A stretch of DNA of 64,000 nt from Bromus sterilis (GCA_950022295.1 OX465600.1:232955782-233019781); one strand, 5' to 3'. Positions 34,564 to 47,580 are shown, counted from the first letter of the stretch. Program-made: numbers and translations. The notes: generated by a model not told the origin, from the letters alone.

Positions 34564-37500
34564 ATGTCAGGTGGGACTCGTAGTGCTGTTCGTCGCAATT
34601 GAGACCGTGATCGGAATTGAAATGATTATACACCTCCTCCACCGCCTTCTGCGGCGGAAATCATGATGGAAGCTGAGAAGAATCGACGTTATAAAACCTG
34701 CCTTCTGGAGCTCATCGAGCAGAATAGCTCACGTCATTGCAATGTGGTTGTGAGCATTCAGGACTTCATCCTCCTCAAGCCACCGGTATTCCGATGTTCC
34801 TCTGAGCCCCTTGAAGCTCATGATTGGCTCCGTTCCATCGAGCGTAAGCTTGACACGGCACATGTTGCTCTCAATGACCGAGTTATATTTGCGGCATACT
34901 TTCTGGAAGGTGCTGCTGCTGAATGGTGGGAGAACTATGTTGCGATGCGGCCTGATGGTCACATAGTGACTTGGCAGGAGTTCCGTGATGCCTTTCGAGG
35001 GTACCACCTTCTAGATGAGTGAATGGAGCGCAAGAAGGAAGAGTTCTGCAATCTGACTCAAGGAGAGATGTCCATTCATGAGTATGTGAGAGAGTTCAAC
35101 CGTCTTGCTCGTTATGCCCAAGATGAGATCACCACCGATGCCAGAAAGCAGGCAAGGTTCCGTAAGGGACTTAGCCCCATACTTCGCCATGATCTCAACC
35201 TCCTTGAATTTGCCACCTTTGAGGATTTAGTCAACAGACCCTTTAGAGCTGAGCATGGCAATGAATTGTTCGAAGAGTCTCGCAAGCATGCTCTTGAGCT
35301 TGCTCCTTCTTCTAGTTCAGCCCCTCAGAAACGCAGAATATGGATTCCAACTAGTGCCATACCTCAAAACTTTCTTCAGAGACCACCATCCAATATATGC
35401 CATCCGCCTCAACACATTGTTCCTCCAAGGAATGATGGTGTGCAATCAAGTAATCCTGCTCCCAGCAATTCAAGAAGGATGTGTTTCACGTGTGGTCTGA
35501 CAGGCCATTACTTCCGACAATGCCCTACCGTGTTGGTGGCACCACATAGTCCTAGTCATAAGCCTTCAAAGAAATCAACCACCAAAACCTTTCCAGCAAA
35601 GCTTTCAGTCACAGGTAGTGGATATGTGAACCAAATCTCAGTTGCGGACACCACTGCTATTTCTGACGTCATCCTTGGTACACTCCCAGTCAATCATGTT
35701 CCCGCCTCCGTTCTTTTCGATCCAGGAGCATATCATTCATTCATGTCGGAGAGTTATGCACTTCTTCATGAGTTCCCCTTTGAAGAAATGTTTTCTCCAA
35801 TGATCATTCAAACTCCTGGTTCCAAGTGGCAAACTAATCGAGTAAGCCATGGCAATCAAATTGCAATTGAGGGTTTAGTATTCCTTGCTTCTCTTATAGC
35901 CCTCAAGTCTTCAGACATTGATGTCATCCTAGGAATGGATTGGTTATCAAGGCAGAATGCTTTCCTTGATTGTAAAGCCAAATCAGTTAAACTCACCCAT
36001 CCTTCAGGCCAGATCATTGACTACACTTCACCCAGCTCTAGAATCCAGATGCATACTTTGAATGTGCTTCCCCTTCCTGACCTTGAAGATATTCCGGTGG
36101 TTCGTGACTTCCCGGATGTCTTTCCTGAAGAGTTGCCGGGAATGCCACCCGACAGATGTGTAGAATTCATAGTGGATCTTATACCAGACACAACCCCAAT
36201 TTCCAGACGCCCATATAGAATGGCCCCACATGAGTTAGCTGAGCTAAAAACCCAACTTGATGCTTCGTTGGCAAAAGGCTTCATCCTCCCTAGCTCATCG
36301 CCATGGGGTTGCCCCGTTCTGTTCGTAACGAAGAAAGATGGAACAGAAAGGATGTGTGTAGACTATCGCCCGCTAAATCTAGCAACGATAAAGAACAAGT
36401 ACCCACTGCCCAGGATCAATGATCTTTATGATCAACTTGCTGGATCCTCTGTCTTCTCCAAGATGGATTTGAGATTAGGCTATCATCAAATCAAAATCAG
36501 AAACGAGGACATTCCCAAGACGGCTTTTACTACTCGATATGGTCTTTACGAGTACACCGTCATGTCCTTCGGTTTAACCAATGCCCCCGCCACATTCTCG
36601 CGCTTGATGAATTCGATCTTCATGGAGTACTTAGGTAAATTTGTTGTGGTTTATCTTGATGACATTCTCATCTACTCGAAGAACGAAGAAGAGCACGCAA
36701 AACATCTTAGGTTGGTATTGATGAAACTTCGAGAGAACCGCCTTTATGCCAAGTTCTCTAAGTGTGAATTTTGGCTAACAGAAGTGACCTACTTAGGCCA
36801 CGTGATTTCTGCAAAAGGCATTGTTGTCAATCCCGAGAGAGTTCAGGCCGTCCTTGACTGGACTCCACCTGAATCGGTTTAGCAAGTTAGGAGTTTTCTT
36901 GGCTTAGCAAGCTATTGCCGCCGCTTCGTTGAGAACTTCTCCAAAGTTTCAAAGCCTCTAACTGAACTCCTCAAGAAAGATAAGAAATTCCAATGGACCC
37001 CCAAGTGCGAGGAAAGCTTTCAAGAGCTAAAAAGAAGATTGACTTCTGCACCCGTACTTGCACCTCCAGACACCAAAAGGGATTTCGAGATCTATTGTGA
37101 TGCTTCACGGCAAGGGTTAGGATGCATACTTATGCAAGATCGACATGTGGTAGCTTACGCTTCACGCCAGTTGCGTCCACATGAAGAGAACTATCCTACC
37201 CATGATCTTGAACTCGATGTCGTAGTTCATGCCCTGAAGACTTGGCGACATTACCTCCTTGGTAATCGTTGTGAGATCTATTCTGATCACCAAAGCCCCA
37301 AATATATTTTCACCCTGCCAGATCTTAATCTCAGGAAAATACGCTGGATTGAGTTGATAAAAGATTATGACTTAGGAATTTCTTACACCCCAGGCAAAGC
37401 CATTGTCATGGCTGATGCACTAAGTCGTAAGTCGTATTGTAACAACCTCATGTTACAGCAGTATCAACCACTTCTTCATGAGGAATTTCGCAAGCTCAAT

Positions 37501-39041
37501 CTTGAGATAGTTCCTCATGGATTCCTTTCTACCTTGGTGGCGAAACCAACCCTTGAGGATCAAATCATAGCCGCCCAGAAACAAGATAGTAGTATTCAAG
37601 AGATCAAGCAGAACATTGTTAGCGGAGTTGCTAAATGTTTCTCTGTAGATGATCAAGGAACGATATTCTTTGAAAAACGTTTATTAGTTCCTGAGAATGA
37701 AGACCTAAAGCAGCTGATCCTTAAGGAAGCTCATGACACCCCCCTCTCCATTCATCCCGGTAGCACAAAAATGTACCGAGATCTACGCCAGAGATTTTGG
37801 TGGACCCGGATGAAGAGAGACATTGCTCAATTTGTTGCCGAATGTGATGTTTGTCGTCGCATTAAGGCAGAACACCAAAGACCTGCCGGTACTCTTCAAC
37901 CATTGTCTATTCCCGAGTGGAAACGGGACAAGGTCGGTATGGACTTCATCACCGTCTTTCCAAAAACCCAGGAAGGAAATGATGCCATCTTCGTTGTCAT
38001 TGACCGACTCTCAAAAGTTGCTCACTTCCTTCCAGTTCGCGAGTCTATAACTGCTAGCCAGTTAGCAGACTTGTATTTCTCTAGAATTGTGTCTCTTCAT
38101 GGTGTTCCTTTGGTAATCAATTCTGATCGTGGTAGCCTTTTCATCTCTAGATTCTGGGAAAGTTTTCAAAATGCTATGGGAACTCATCTCTCCTTTAGGC
38201 TTTCCACCCTCAATCTAGCGGTCAAGTTGAAAGGGCTAATCAAATCTTGGAAGACATGCTCAGAGCTTGTGTTATCTCATTCGGAAAGAATTGGGAGAAA
38301 TCTCTTCCATTTGCCGAATTTGCTTATAACAACAGCTATCAATCTAGTCTGGACATGGCTCCCTTTGAATTCCTCTATGGCCGACGATGTCGAACACCCC
38401 TAAACTGGTCAGAAACCGGTGAAAGACGACTCTTTGGACCGGATATGATCAAGGAAGCAGAAGAGCAAGTTCGCATTGTTCGTGATCGTTTGAAAGCCGC
38501 TCAGTCTCGTCAAAAGAGCTACTATGATCGTCATCATAGAGAAGAGAGCTACAATCTTGATGAGAAGGCTTACCTTCGGGTTACTCCTCTGAAGGGAACC
38601 CAACGATTTGGTATCAAAGGCAAGTTGGTCCCATGTTACATCGGACCTTTCCGCATTCTAGCTAAACGTGGAGAAGTTGCCTACCAACTTGAACTACCCC
38701 CGCACCTTTCCCGAGTACATTATGTATTCCATGTGTCACAACTCAGGCGTTGCTTCAAGGACCCCATCCGCGAAGTCGACCACGAAACGCTTGATCTCCA
38801 AGATGACATTTCTTATCGAGAATACCCCGTTCGTATTCTTGATTCAGCAGAGCGTGTCACTCGTCTTCAGAAGATCAAGTTTCTCAAAGTGCAATGGTCC
38901 CATCACTCCGAGAAAGAAGCAACATGGGAAAGAGAAGACCGCCTCCGTGCTGAGTACCCCACCTTCCTCCCGACGACTTCTGAATCTCGGGACGAGATTA
39001 TTTTGAGTGGGGGCGAGTTGTCACAACCCCAAGTTAGGTAA
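34564..39041 (+). pseudogene. RLG-T gag-pol polyprotein (Tekay lineage), disrupted
   Basis: Domain order: gag; zinc knuckle C-x2-C-x4-H-x4-C (35482-35523); protease; reverse transcriptase with YLDD (36652-36663); RNase H (about 37072-37420); integrase with H-H-C-C finger (about 37730-37860); chromodomain-like tail (about 38820-38970). Integrase keeps D at 37942, D at 38125 and E at 38229. One frame holds from 34564 to about 38198, interrupted by stops at 34600, 34618, 35020 and 36880. A net frame change near 38198 moves the rest to another frame. The protease active site reads DPG instead of DSG (35719-35727). The last codons overlap the polypurine tract and end 23 bp inside the 3' LTR. Confidence 0.93.
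39005..39018 (+). other. RLG-T polypurine tract
   Basis: GAGTGGGGGCGAGT sits directly before the 3' LTR and is also coding sequence for the polyprotein tail. Confidence 0.85.
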
Positions 39042-42000
39042 GTGCTAGGGTTTGAGTGCCCCTTTGCATCATGTGGAAATTTAAAAAAGGAAATTCAAAA
39101 TTGGGGAAAAGAAAAGCCCTGAGAATTTAATTCAAATGGCCAGATAAAAATTTCTTCCAAAAATTCCTATGGTGTTTTCGAAAAGTCTTATAAATAAGCA
39201 TGATCACATATAAAGTGAAGCGGGTCCCACTGCATGCACCAAGATTTTTCAAATATTCCAAACAGGGCTTGGAAATTAAATAAATACCCTATTTGAATTA
39301 AAGTTCAAATTATTTGAATTTTAAAAAATGCCCAAACTTTGTAGGTGGCTACCTATATGCATTACAAGTCCACATAAAAAATTTGGAGCATTTAATAAAA
39401 TGCCTAGCTATTTTTTTTAGCACAGCAAAACAAATAACAGAAAAGAAAAGAAGAAAATAGAAAAGGAAAAGAGCCCACTCACCTGGGCCCAGTGGCCATT
39501 TCGGCCCAGCCCAAAAGGGCACCCCCGACTTCTTCCCAGGACAGCCAGGCAGGCAGGTCGCCGGCGGGCACCGTATGGCCGCCAGGCAGCTGCCTGGCTG
39601 CCCCCTTCACTTATCCGACGCCGTGGAGACGCCTGGAAGGCTCCAGGTCCATCTCCCCTCTCTCCGCTCGCTCTCTCCCTCTCCCCCCTCGCGATTTCGA
39701 CGCCGCCCGTAGCTCCTCGTCGCCGACTACCGTGAGCCCGCGTGGCCACCGGCCTCTACTCGCCGCACCACCGTGTCCTTCGAGTTCCCCGACGCCGTCT
39801 TCCTCGAGCTGAAGCTCCAATCGAGCCCAACCGGCCCCGACGACGTCGCCCTCCTCACAAATTCGCCACCAGCCGCAGCAAGATTCTGGCGACCAATTCG
39901 TCACCGTCGGGCCCCCTTCGGCCTCTCCATACTCGCCATCAAGCTTAGGTCGACCTCGCACTCGTTTTCCCCCTCCTAGCACCACTCCCCGTGCTCCCTG
40001 CCGCCCTTTGCCGTGTCCAGCAGCTCCGTCTGTCGCCTCCATCGACGCAGCTGTGGCCCGAGGCCCCTCCTCATTGCCCAGATGGCATGAACGGGTGCGC
40101 GAGGTTGCGGGCTACGCGCCCGTGCCACCCAGACCCCACCCCCCCCCCCCCCCCCGTTCACAAAAGAGCAACTCCGGCGAAGCTTCGGTCGCATTCCGGC
40201 GACCCCGCCATTAGCCTAAGCTAATTACCCACTAATCCTAACCCTAGCCCCTAACTAACCCCCTGTTAGTTTTAATTAACAGGGAATTAACCTCTGTGCC
40301 ACTGACAAGCCGACCCCACCAGTCAGCCCCCCCCCCTTGACGTCATGATGACGCAATGCTAATGCAGTAAATGAAAATTGAATTAAAAGAATTCCAAAAA
40401 ATCCAGAAATTGTTTAAAACTTCAATAAATCATAGAAAATTCATTTTAACTCCAAATGAGACAAATAATATATGAAAAATTATCAGAAAAATGCAAGGAT
40501 TATGAATATGCAACTTGTTTCTATGTTTGACCATTTTAAAATGGGTGAATAGTAGCAAATCTTCATATGGCATATTTTGAATTCAAATTTGAAGTTTGAA
40601 TTTGCAAATCCATTGCAATACACTTCAATTAAATTGAATTTGCCACAAACCAGTACCCTTCACATCATGGACAACCTTATCATGTGTATGTGCATTCTTA
40701 CTTCCGAAGATGTCCCCCCTTGTTGATGATTGCCTCCGATGACAGACGTTCCGAGACGGCGATCACCCCCGAAGAAGAAGACCACCGTTAAGACCCGTGT
40801 ATCTTCAGCAAGGCAAGCAAACCCCATTGATCATGTCTATAAAATCCTACTTCCCTCTCAGTCTCGCCTATGCATGTTTAGGAGATCACCGAGACACGTT
40901 CTTTGGCATAGTTGAACCCATTCCGATGCATGACCTATCATTTTGTCACCGTATTAAGAAAACCACAATGCTAGCAGATTTAGGAGTTGAATGATGAGCA
41001 TGTGGCCCCTGCAACTGTTACTGCTTATTTTTTCTTAGTGATACAATGAGGATGTTATGATTGTGAGTCGGGATGGAATGAACATAGTGATGCTGATGAT
41101 AACGTGTTGGTGAATTCACCCTAAACAAAGGTGAACGATGAGAGGTTGTGTAGGAGTACATAGTGGGTTGTCTCGTTGAACACTGCCCTAGGCCCCGAGT
41201 TCCTGTTTTGTGATCCAAGACAAAGAGTATGACCACATGTAGGGTTTTATGGGAGCCCCGTTTGGCCTCTTTACGTACCCGATCCGGTCCAGGAGTCACA
41301 CTAGATTCGGGGTTTCCATTTGACTTATGCATAGATATGTGGGTGGACCTGTGAGGCAGCGAAACCATCTGCCAAAGGTGGCGTCTCGGTCCCTTGCATT
41401 ATCTTAGTCCGTTTCGTGGAACCGGTTGGACTCTCGAGTGGTGACAAACTCAGGTAGTCGACTTCTGGATTAGAGAAGGTGATGTGAGGGTAGTGCCTTG
41501 GTTTCATCCACGTCCGACACCCGCTTGAAGGGTGACAAGAACGAGGCGATAAGCGATGACACGCGTGTGAAGATGTACACCCCTGCAGGGTTAATGAACT
41601 ATTCGAATAGCCGTGTCCGCGATTATGGACTACTTGGAGACCTTTACTAGATCATAGACAACTTGAATGGATACTTATAAAACTCGCAAGATAAGCGTGA
41701 GTGCTATGGCGTGCTTTCTCGTGGGGATGTCGAGGAAGTATCCATAGTGGTGTATTGGCTGGAGACTTGGTAGTGGACTCGTGTACGCTTCTTACCTCAA
41801 GTCTGGTACTCGTAGTACAGGACTAGCCAAGTGAAAGCTGGCACTTCTGCATGTTGAAAACCCCACCTCCTTTACCTTGAAAATTGAGCATGAGTAGTGT
41901 AGTTCTGATGTAAGTCTTGCTAAGTACGACTTTGTACTCACGTTTGCTTATTCTATGTTTTAGATGAGAACCCGGACCCCGATGGAGTCACCTTCGTGAA

Positions 42001-42734
42001 GCTCGACGTTGACCTTGGTAGTATAGTTCCAGACAGCAGTCTGGTCCCTCGTGGAAGGGCATGTATGTTTACAAGGCTTCTCTAATCCATTTCTTAAACT
42101 TGTCTGTACTCAGACCTAATTTGCTTCCGTTGTATGATGTAATGTTGATCACAGACCTGTGATCTTTGTATGCTCTATGTGTAAGTCAATAAAGAAGTAC
42201 TTTGTAGAGTTATGTGATGATACCTGTTGTTCATACTAGGCATGTGTGATGTGTGTATGTTTATAACATGCATGTCTTAGTATGGGTTTTCGAGACCTTA
42301 GTTGTGATGTGGCTGGCGGTATTTATACACCAAGTGGCCCTTAGATGTGCGCAGCTTGGGGCATCGAGATGCGATTGCTCGTGACTCTGTCACGTGCACA
42401 CTTTGTTGTATGATCGAGCCCGCCCTAGACCCCGACTAAGTGATCGGGCTGGAGTCTATTTATGTAAGGGTTATGATTCAATTGATAATATGGTTGAGGT
42501 GACTTGTCTATGAGTATGGGATTTCACCACCCATAATCATTTAGACTTGTGAGCGGGCGATGAGGACCCATCACAGTTGATCATCCGGCCTGGATGGGAT
42601 GCCCCTCACGTACGATGCTTTCCGAGAGTGTTCTGTGCTTGGCCTTGTCTGCTTAGACAAGTGGGTAAGGCTCTCGGCTCTCCATGTGATTGAGTTGTGA
42701 TTGGAATTACATACGCATATTCCGGGTCCCGTCA
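39019..42734 (+). repeat. RLG-T 3' LTR
   Basis: 3716 bp, co-linear with the 5' LTR. It carries a 17-base C run (40139-40155) and the 51-bp segment (41954-42004) that the 5' LTR lacks. It ends CCCGTCA, followed by the CGGTG duplication. Confidence 0.93.
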
Positions 42735-43171
42735 CGGTGGAACAGTGGTGAAAATCGCATAACATGGGGACTCCCGAGGGTTTTCTCGTCGAGGGATAAA
42801 TATAGGCGAAAAAGGGGGCACCATGGGGGCCCCCACTTGACCAGCCAGCATGGTGGAGCGGCCCCACCCAAGGCCACGCCAGGAGGCCGCCTGGTAAGGG
42901 GAAAGTCCCTTCTGGCCCCCTCCGGCCTTCTAAAGGGTTTTTGATATGCTGATTTTTTATTGGATTTTTCTAGATTTTTCTGAGCACTTTAATAATTGTT
43001 ATTTTCCTGTATGCATGGACAACAGCAGACAGAAACTGGCACTGGGGCACTGAGTTAGTAAGTTATTCCAAATATGTTGAAAAGGGTATGGAAGTGTAGC
43101 AAAACATATAGCAAACTCACCAATATAAGCTTGGAACAAGCAGAAATTATAGATATGTTTGGGACATATCA

Positions 43172-43504
43172 ATGTATCAGACGTCCGCTGCTCGAGGATG
43201 ATGGGTGCAGCGGCGTGCGCGATGATAGCGCCAGTAGTGGTGGTGGAGAAAATCTGGAGGAAGCCGCCTTCTCATTGGCTCTCTTCTCCATCGCCCCGAT
43301 GCGCATCTCGAGCTTCTCCATATGCTCACTGTGCCTGCTCCCTTGGATCGCTGGCTCATTGAGCTTGTCTAGGATCTATTTAATCATCTAGGTGGATTAT
43401 GAGGCCTCGGCCGCCACTTCCTTCATGGTCAACTCTTGAAACTAAGTAGGGCCAGTTCTCCTATGCACCAGTGTGATGCCCCCGGTGCGCTCGCCCGAGC
43501 AAAT
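43172..43504. other. Orphan fragment between RLG-D and RLG-C
   Basis: A 333-bp GC-rich piece resembling neither flanking LTR. On the minus strand a frame shows a short amphipathic stretch (HMEKLEMRIGAMEKRANEK) followed by Ser/Pro-rich sequence, with stops upstream. It could be a decayed coiled-coil part of a transposon protein. I cannot assign it. Confidence 0.4.
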
Positions 43505-44456
43505 TGATGGGTGTAGATAACACCTCCTTGTTGGTTACCCCAAGTGGAAGGTTATGATGTAGATAGCAACAAATTTCCCCTAACGTAGAGGATAGGGTTT
43601 ATGTCTCCCGTAAGAATCCAAGGACGACAAGTAGGTGGCAAGAAAACAATGGCGCCGGTTACAACCTTGAGGTAGCTTACTTGGCCTGGACCTGCACACA
43701 ACACAAATAACTTTGCTCCCAACGAGTTCAGAGAGGATGTCAATCTCTCCGGCATTGTTGTTTACAAAGGATCAAACACACGGGGGAAATAGTAGTGGTT
43801 GCAACTGAAAAGGAAATAAAGCAGTAAAGAGGTGAGGTGTAAACAGTGGTAGAAATATGGACCGGTGTCCCATGATGTTCACTAGTGATGTCTCTCTCCC
43901 AAAAGACGATAAAATACCTAAGTTGGGTAAACAAATTACAGTTGGGCAATTGACAGAATTATAAACGCGTCGCAATGCTAATTATTCTGCAAAGAAAGTT
44001 AGAGGCTCAAAAGTATGGGCAGTACGCCAAGACAAGTAGACTGTAATCCAACTACATCTACTCACTAATCATCCACCTTGAGATATCTATCCAAAACATC
44101 TCGTTGACATTAAGTTGCGAGCCCCACCCAAAGTGTAAACCCAAAGCAACAGACAGCTGCATTAACAAACTTTGTGTAAGGTAAACAATCCTTGCAACCG
44201 CGGTTACAAGCACCGTTGTTTTCTCCCTGGTGGCAACAGCACATCCCCTAGTCTCATGTTTCTGTCACTCAAACTAGACATCGGAGGGCATGAACCCAAA
44301 ATCAAGGATAAACGCTCCCTCTTTGAGTTACTATCTACTACTTGGCCAAAGCAATAAAAAGCAACAGAGAACATGCAAGAATTACTCAAAAATATAAAAG
44401 GAGAACCAAATATATAACTCATCACAATCTTAACATAATCTCATAATCCATCGGAT

Positions 44457-44960
44457 CACTACTGGAATTCGCCTGTTTGCCGTCTGCCAGGGCGGACGGC
44501 AAAGACCTGAATGGCCGACGGCAAAACCTTTTGCCGTCTGCCCCCGGACGGTAAACCACCCGTCAGCCATTTCATCGGCAAAGAGGTGCGTTGCCGTCTG
44601 TTGTATATCGACGGACGGCAAATATGTTTGCCGTCCGCTGGAATAAGAAACAGACGGCAGAGAAGCTTGACGGCGAAGCTTTGCCGGCCGGCTCCGTCAG
44701 GCCCTTAACGGCGGGGTTGCCGTCTACGGACAGACGGCAAAGAGCGGTGACGTCATCGGATAAGGTAATGACGTCACCCCCCCCCCCCCGTCATATGTTT
44801 GCCGTCCAGCAGCAGACGGTGGCAGACGGCATAATGACCAAATGGTCACCCAGCTGTTGCCAGATTTGCACAGCTGGGCGCCACGTGTCCTCTTTGCCAA
44901 CTGCAAGCAGACGGCAAAGGCCTTTGCCGTCTGCTTGCTGACGGCAAAGAGGCTATATAG
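44457..44960. repeat. DTC-1 subterminal TTTGCCGTC motif array
   Basis: At least seven copies of a GCCGTCTGC/GCCGTCCGC-type motif in each orientation within 500 bp, several paired as potential hairpins, for example around 44918-44948. Such arrays bind the accessory transposase protein in CACTA elements. A short matching set lies at the other end (47582-47640). Confidence 0.82.
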
Positions 44961-45740
44961 CCTCTGTTTTATCCGTTTTCTTTCAAATCCCTGCATTTTG
45001 ACAAATATATATATATATAATCTCCAACAACATTATATAGTATCCAACAAACAGTATATAGTAACCAACAACAATATATAGTCTCCAACAAGGTTTTCAT
45101 ACAAGATTCACATGTGAACAAGGTTCCAACAAGCATTTCATAGTTTCACATATATACATGGCACATACATAGCACATAGTGACCAAAACAGTTTATGAAA
45201 CTAAACTACAAGTCCAAATGCAGCACTCCATCATAGCATGACTCCCTTGAAGCAAATCTGCAAAATGAAGCTAAAAAAGTTATAAGAAGAATAAGGAGAA
45301 GAACAAGAAGAAGAAGGAGAAGAGAAGAAGAAGAATCTAGAAGAAGAAGAAGAAGAAAAAAAGATCCTCTCCTTCTTCTATTTTCTTCTTCTTTTGAGCA
45401 GACAAAGCTAACATAAGCAATGGTGATCAAATTAAGCTAGAGTTAGCATATTTTCAGGAAATTGAGCTAAATTTAGCATTTTTGAGCAACTAAGCAAACT
45501 TTAGCAATTGTTGAGCTAATTTAAGCTAGCTTTAGCATTTTTGACCCAATTAAGCTAGATTTAGCATTTTGTGAGCAAACTAAGTTGACTATGTAAGTTT
45601 TTGAACTAACTAAGCTAGTTATGTCTTTTATGTGCAAAATATGCAAAGTATGGCATTTTTTGATTAAATATAGGATTTTAGAAGCTAAATATGCATTTTC
45701 AAACTAACTAAGCATTTTAAAACTTATCGGAGTGTAGCCC
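44961..45740. repeat. DTC-1 internal simple and tandem repeats
   Basis: No gene is visible. In order: a TA run (about 45005-45019), degenerate TATATAGTNTCCAACAA repeats (45020-45095), a GAA-rich tract (45285-45364) facing a TTC-rich tract (45367-45397), and degenerate repeats of GAGCTAAnTTTAGCATTTTT (about 45437-45600). Confidence 0.65.
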
Positions 45741-47580
45741 TCAAGGCTGAGGTGGCTGAGAAGCATCCGTCGGGTTGCCCGATGTTGACGGTGGAGAAGG
45801 GTCATGGGACGCAGCCCGAGAGTTATGCTGCACAAAAATATCAACTAGAGGTTAGCACGACGCCAGTAAATATGGTATTGATGATCATCGAAAGATACTC
45901 ACCGTCCCCACAGGAGAAATGATCGGCATCGGTGGAGCGGCCTGACCAGTCTTCTCGCACATAGTCTGCACATTTGTTATTCATGAGTCAATCATATTAG
46001 GCCACTCATGACGCATTCTTTGGGTGAATATGAACAAGTGACTTACCACGAAGAGCTCATACAAGGCCCGGTTCGATGCATCGTGTCGTGCCGCGGCCTC
46101 CTCGAGAGCCTTCGCCGTCCTCTCCTCCGCCAGCCGCTCTCTCTCCGCTGCCTTCTCCTCTGCCAACCGCTCCTTCTCCTCCAGTAGCCGCTGGGTGTTC
46201 TGTCGCTCTTTCTCAAGAGCTTCCTGCAACCCCACTCCTCTAGTTAGCATTGTAATATTCGATGAGAGAAAACAAGAATGCAAGAGTCCTTATGGATAAC
46301 CTGGATAGCGAGGTCGACTGGCCGCGGACGAGTCCTTATAGCAGGAGAAGAGCTCGTTTGGTGCGCCTTGAACTCAGGAAGAGTCTTATCGCACCTGATC
46401 AACTTATCTCCAATGGCCATGGCGCCATGGCGCCTTCCGCCACCAGAGATCATCACCAGCTCCGGCTCAATAGGCTTCCCAAGCGGGTTATAATCCTCCC
46501 CGTGCTTCTCCTTCGCCACCTCAGTATAAGCCTTGAGCTTACTATAGGCGGCAATGTTGGTGAAAGTCGAAGGACTGGCGAGATCAGACTCTGAGAGCGC
46601 CTTTGCCTTCTTGTACGACGCTGTATGGGCCATGCCATACATGTCGAACACCTGAGGCACCTCCGTCTTATTATGCTCCACCTAAAAGACAAAGCAAAGC
46701 ACGATATTAGTAAGTTGTGGGTGCCAAAAAGACAAAGAAAAGTAGAATTTGCATGAAAATTGAAGCAAAGCACATACCCATTTATTCCCGTAACCAGCTA
46801 AGTTGCGGCTTCCTTGATGGTGTGGCACACCAACCATTTGGGCGCGGCGCTCCTTGGCATTGTTGTGGATGGCCAACCAGGCATCTGAGCACCAGTGGTC
46901 CACAATGGCCTCCCAACAATCCATCTTGTCCGCACACCATCTCGGTGGCGCCTAAGTTAGTAAACAAGGAAACTAATAAGTAGCCTTGATAGGAATCAAA
47001 TCAAGCAAACTATTCAAGACTTAAGAAGGGTTGCCGTCATGTACTGGGCCCTGGTCAGAAACTTCTTGCGGCAGTCCTTCTTGCTACGCTTGCGCCCTTG
47101 CTTGGCGTAGTAGTCACGGACCGCCTGCACTCGCATCTCGTGCCTTGTGTTCTGCAAGAGGCGCGTGGCCTCTGCAACTAACACGTCCTCCGCCTCCTGC
47201 TCCTTGGACTCATCGACCTTGTAGTAGACCTGCAATAGCACGAGACAACACTGATGAGTGCACTGATGAGACAACACTGATGACAACACTGATGAGTGCA
47301 CGAGACAACACTGCAATAGCATGATTTTATTGTGTGAAACAGAAATTACCCAAAAGCCGTTGATGACCATGTCGGCTCTGGTGTGACATTCGACCCCGTT
47401 GATGGTCGTATCCGGCGGGGCCGGGGCAGCACAATAGTGCTCCCACTTGAGTCCAGGCTGCGGAACCTCATCAGGTCCGGGCAATTGAACCAGCCCCGGG
47501 AAGTTCTCCCTGACGAGCACACCAAGGATGGAGTTGGGATTGCGGACACCATTGCCGTATATCCAACCGGCATATACCTA
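45741..47580 (-). CDS. DTC-1 Transposase_24-type protein gene, about seven exons (5' end uncertain)
   Basis: Exons inferred from frame continuity and GT/AG sites: about 47580-47350, 47229 to about 47021, 46951-46778, 46681-46301, 46223-46047, 45965-45903, and 45827-45741 (stop TGA). The protein has a conserved N-terminal region (LPGPDEVPQPGLKWEHY), then WCADKMDCWEAIVDHWCS, then the block VFDMYGMAHTASYKKAKA, typical of plant En/Spm Transposase_24 proteins. A Glu/Arg/Leu-rich coiled coil and a Ser/Pro-rich tail follow. Such proteins are thought to bind element ends. The second intron's donor (near 47020) is weak. The first exon runs close to the transposon end, so a 5' truncation is possible. 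Confidence 0.72.

Larger units (their letters stand above)
30388..42734 (+). mobile_element. RLG-T: complete Tekay-type chromovirus Gypsy element (disabled)
   Basis: Full structure with target-site duplication CGGTG (30383-30387 and 42735-42739): 3.7-kb LTRs, tRNA-Met primer-binding site, gag-pol, and polypurine tract. LTRs start TGTCACAACCCC and end CCCGACA or CCCGTCA. A C-terminal chromodomain-like tail on integrase and long LTRs fit the Tekay/Del lineage. Several stops and a frameshift prevent expression of a functional polyprotein. It inserted in the RLG-D LTR. Confidence 0.93.
29631..43171 (-). mobile_element. RLG-D: partial Athila-like LTR split by RLG-T
   Basis: Two pieces, 29631-30387 and 42735-43171, align with consecutive parts of the RLG-A/B/C LTRs. 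The first ~457 bp of the LTR is missing on the left, where RLG-X2 abuts. It ends GGGACATATCA at 43171. No polypurine tract follows, so this is either a 5' LTR whose interior is gone or a solo LTR. A TATA-like ATAAATATAGGC occurs near 42795. Confidence 0.75.

Noticed and set aside
45005..45600. CRISPR-like array in the DTC-1 repeats
   Set aside because: Units are degenerate and contiguous without unique spacers, in a eukaryotic transposon.
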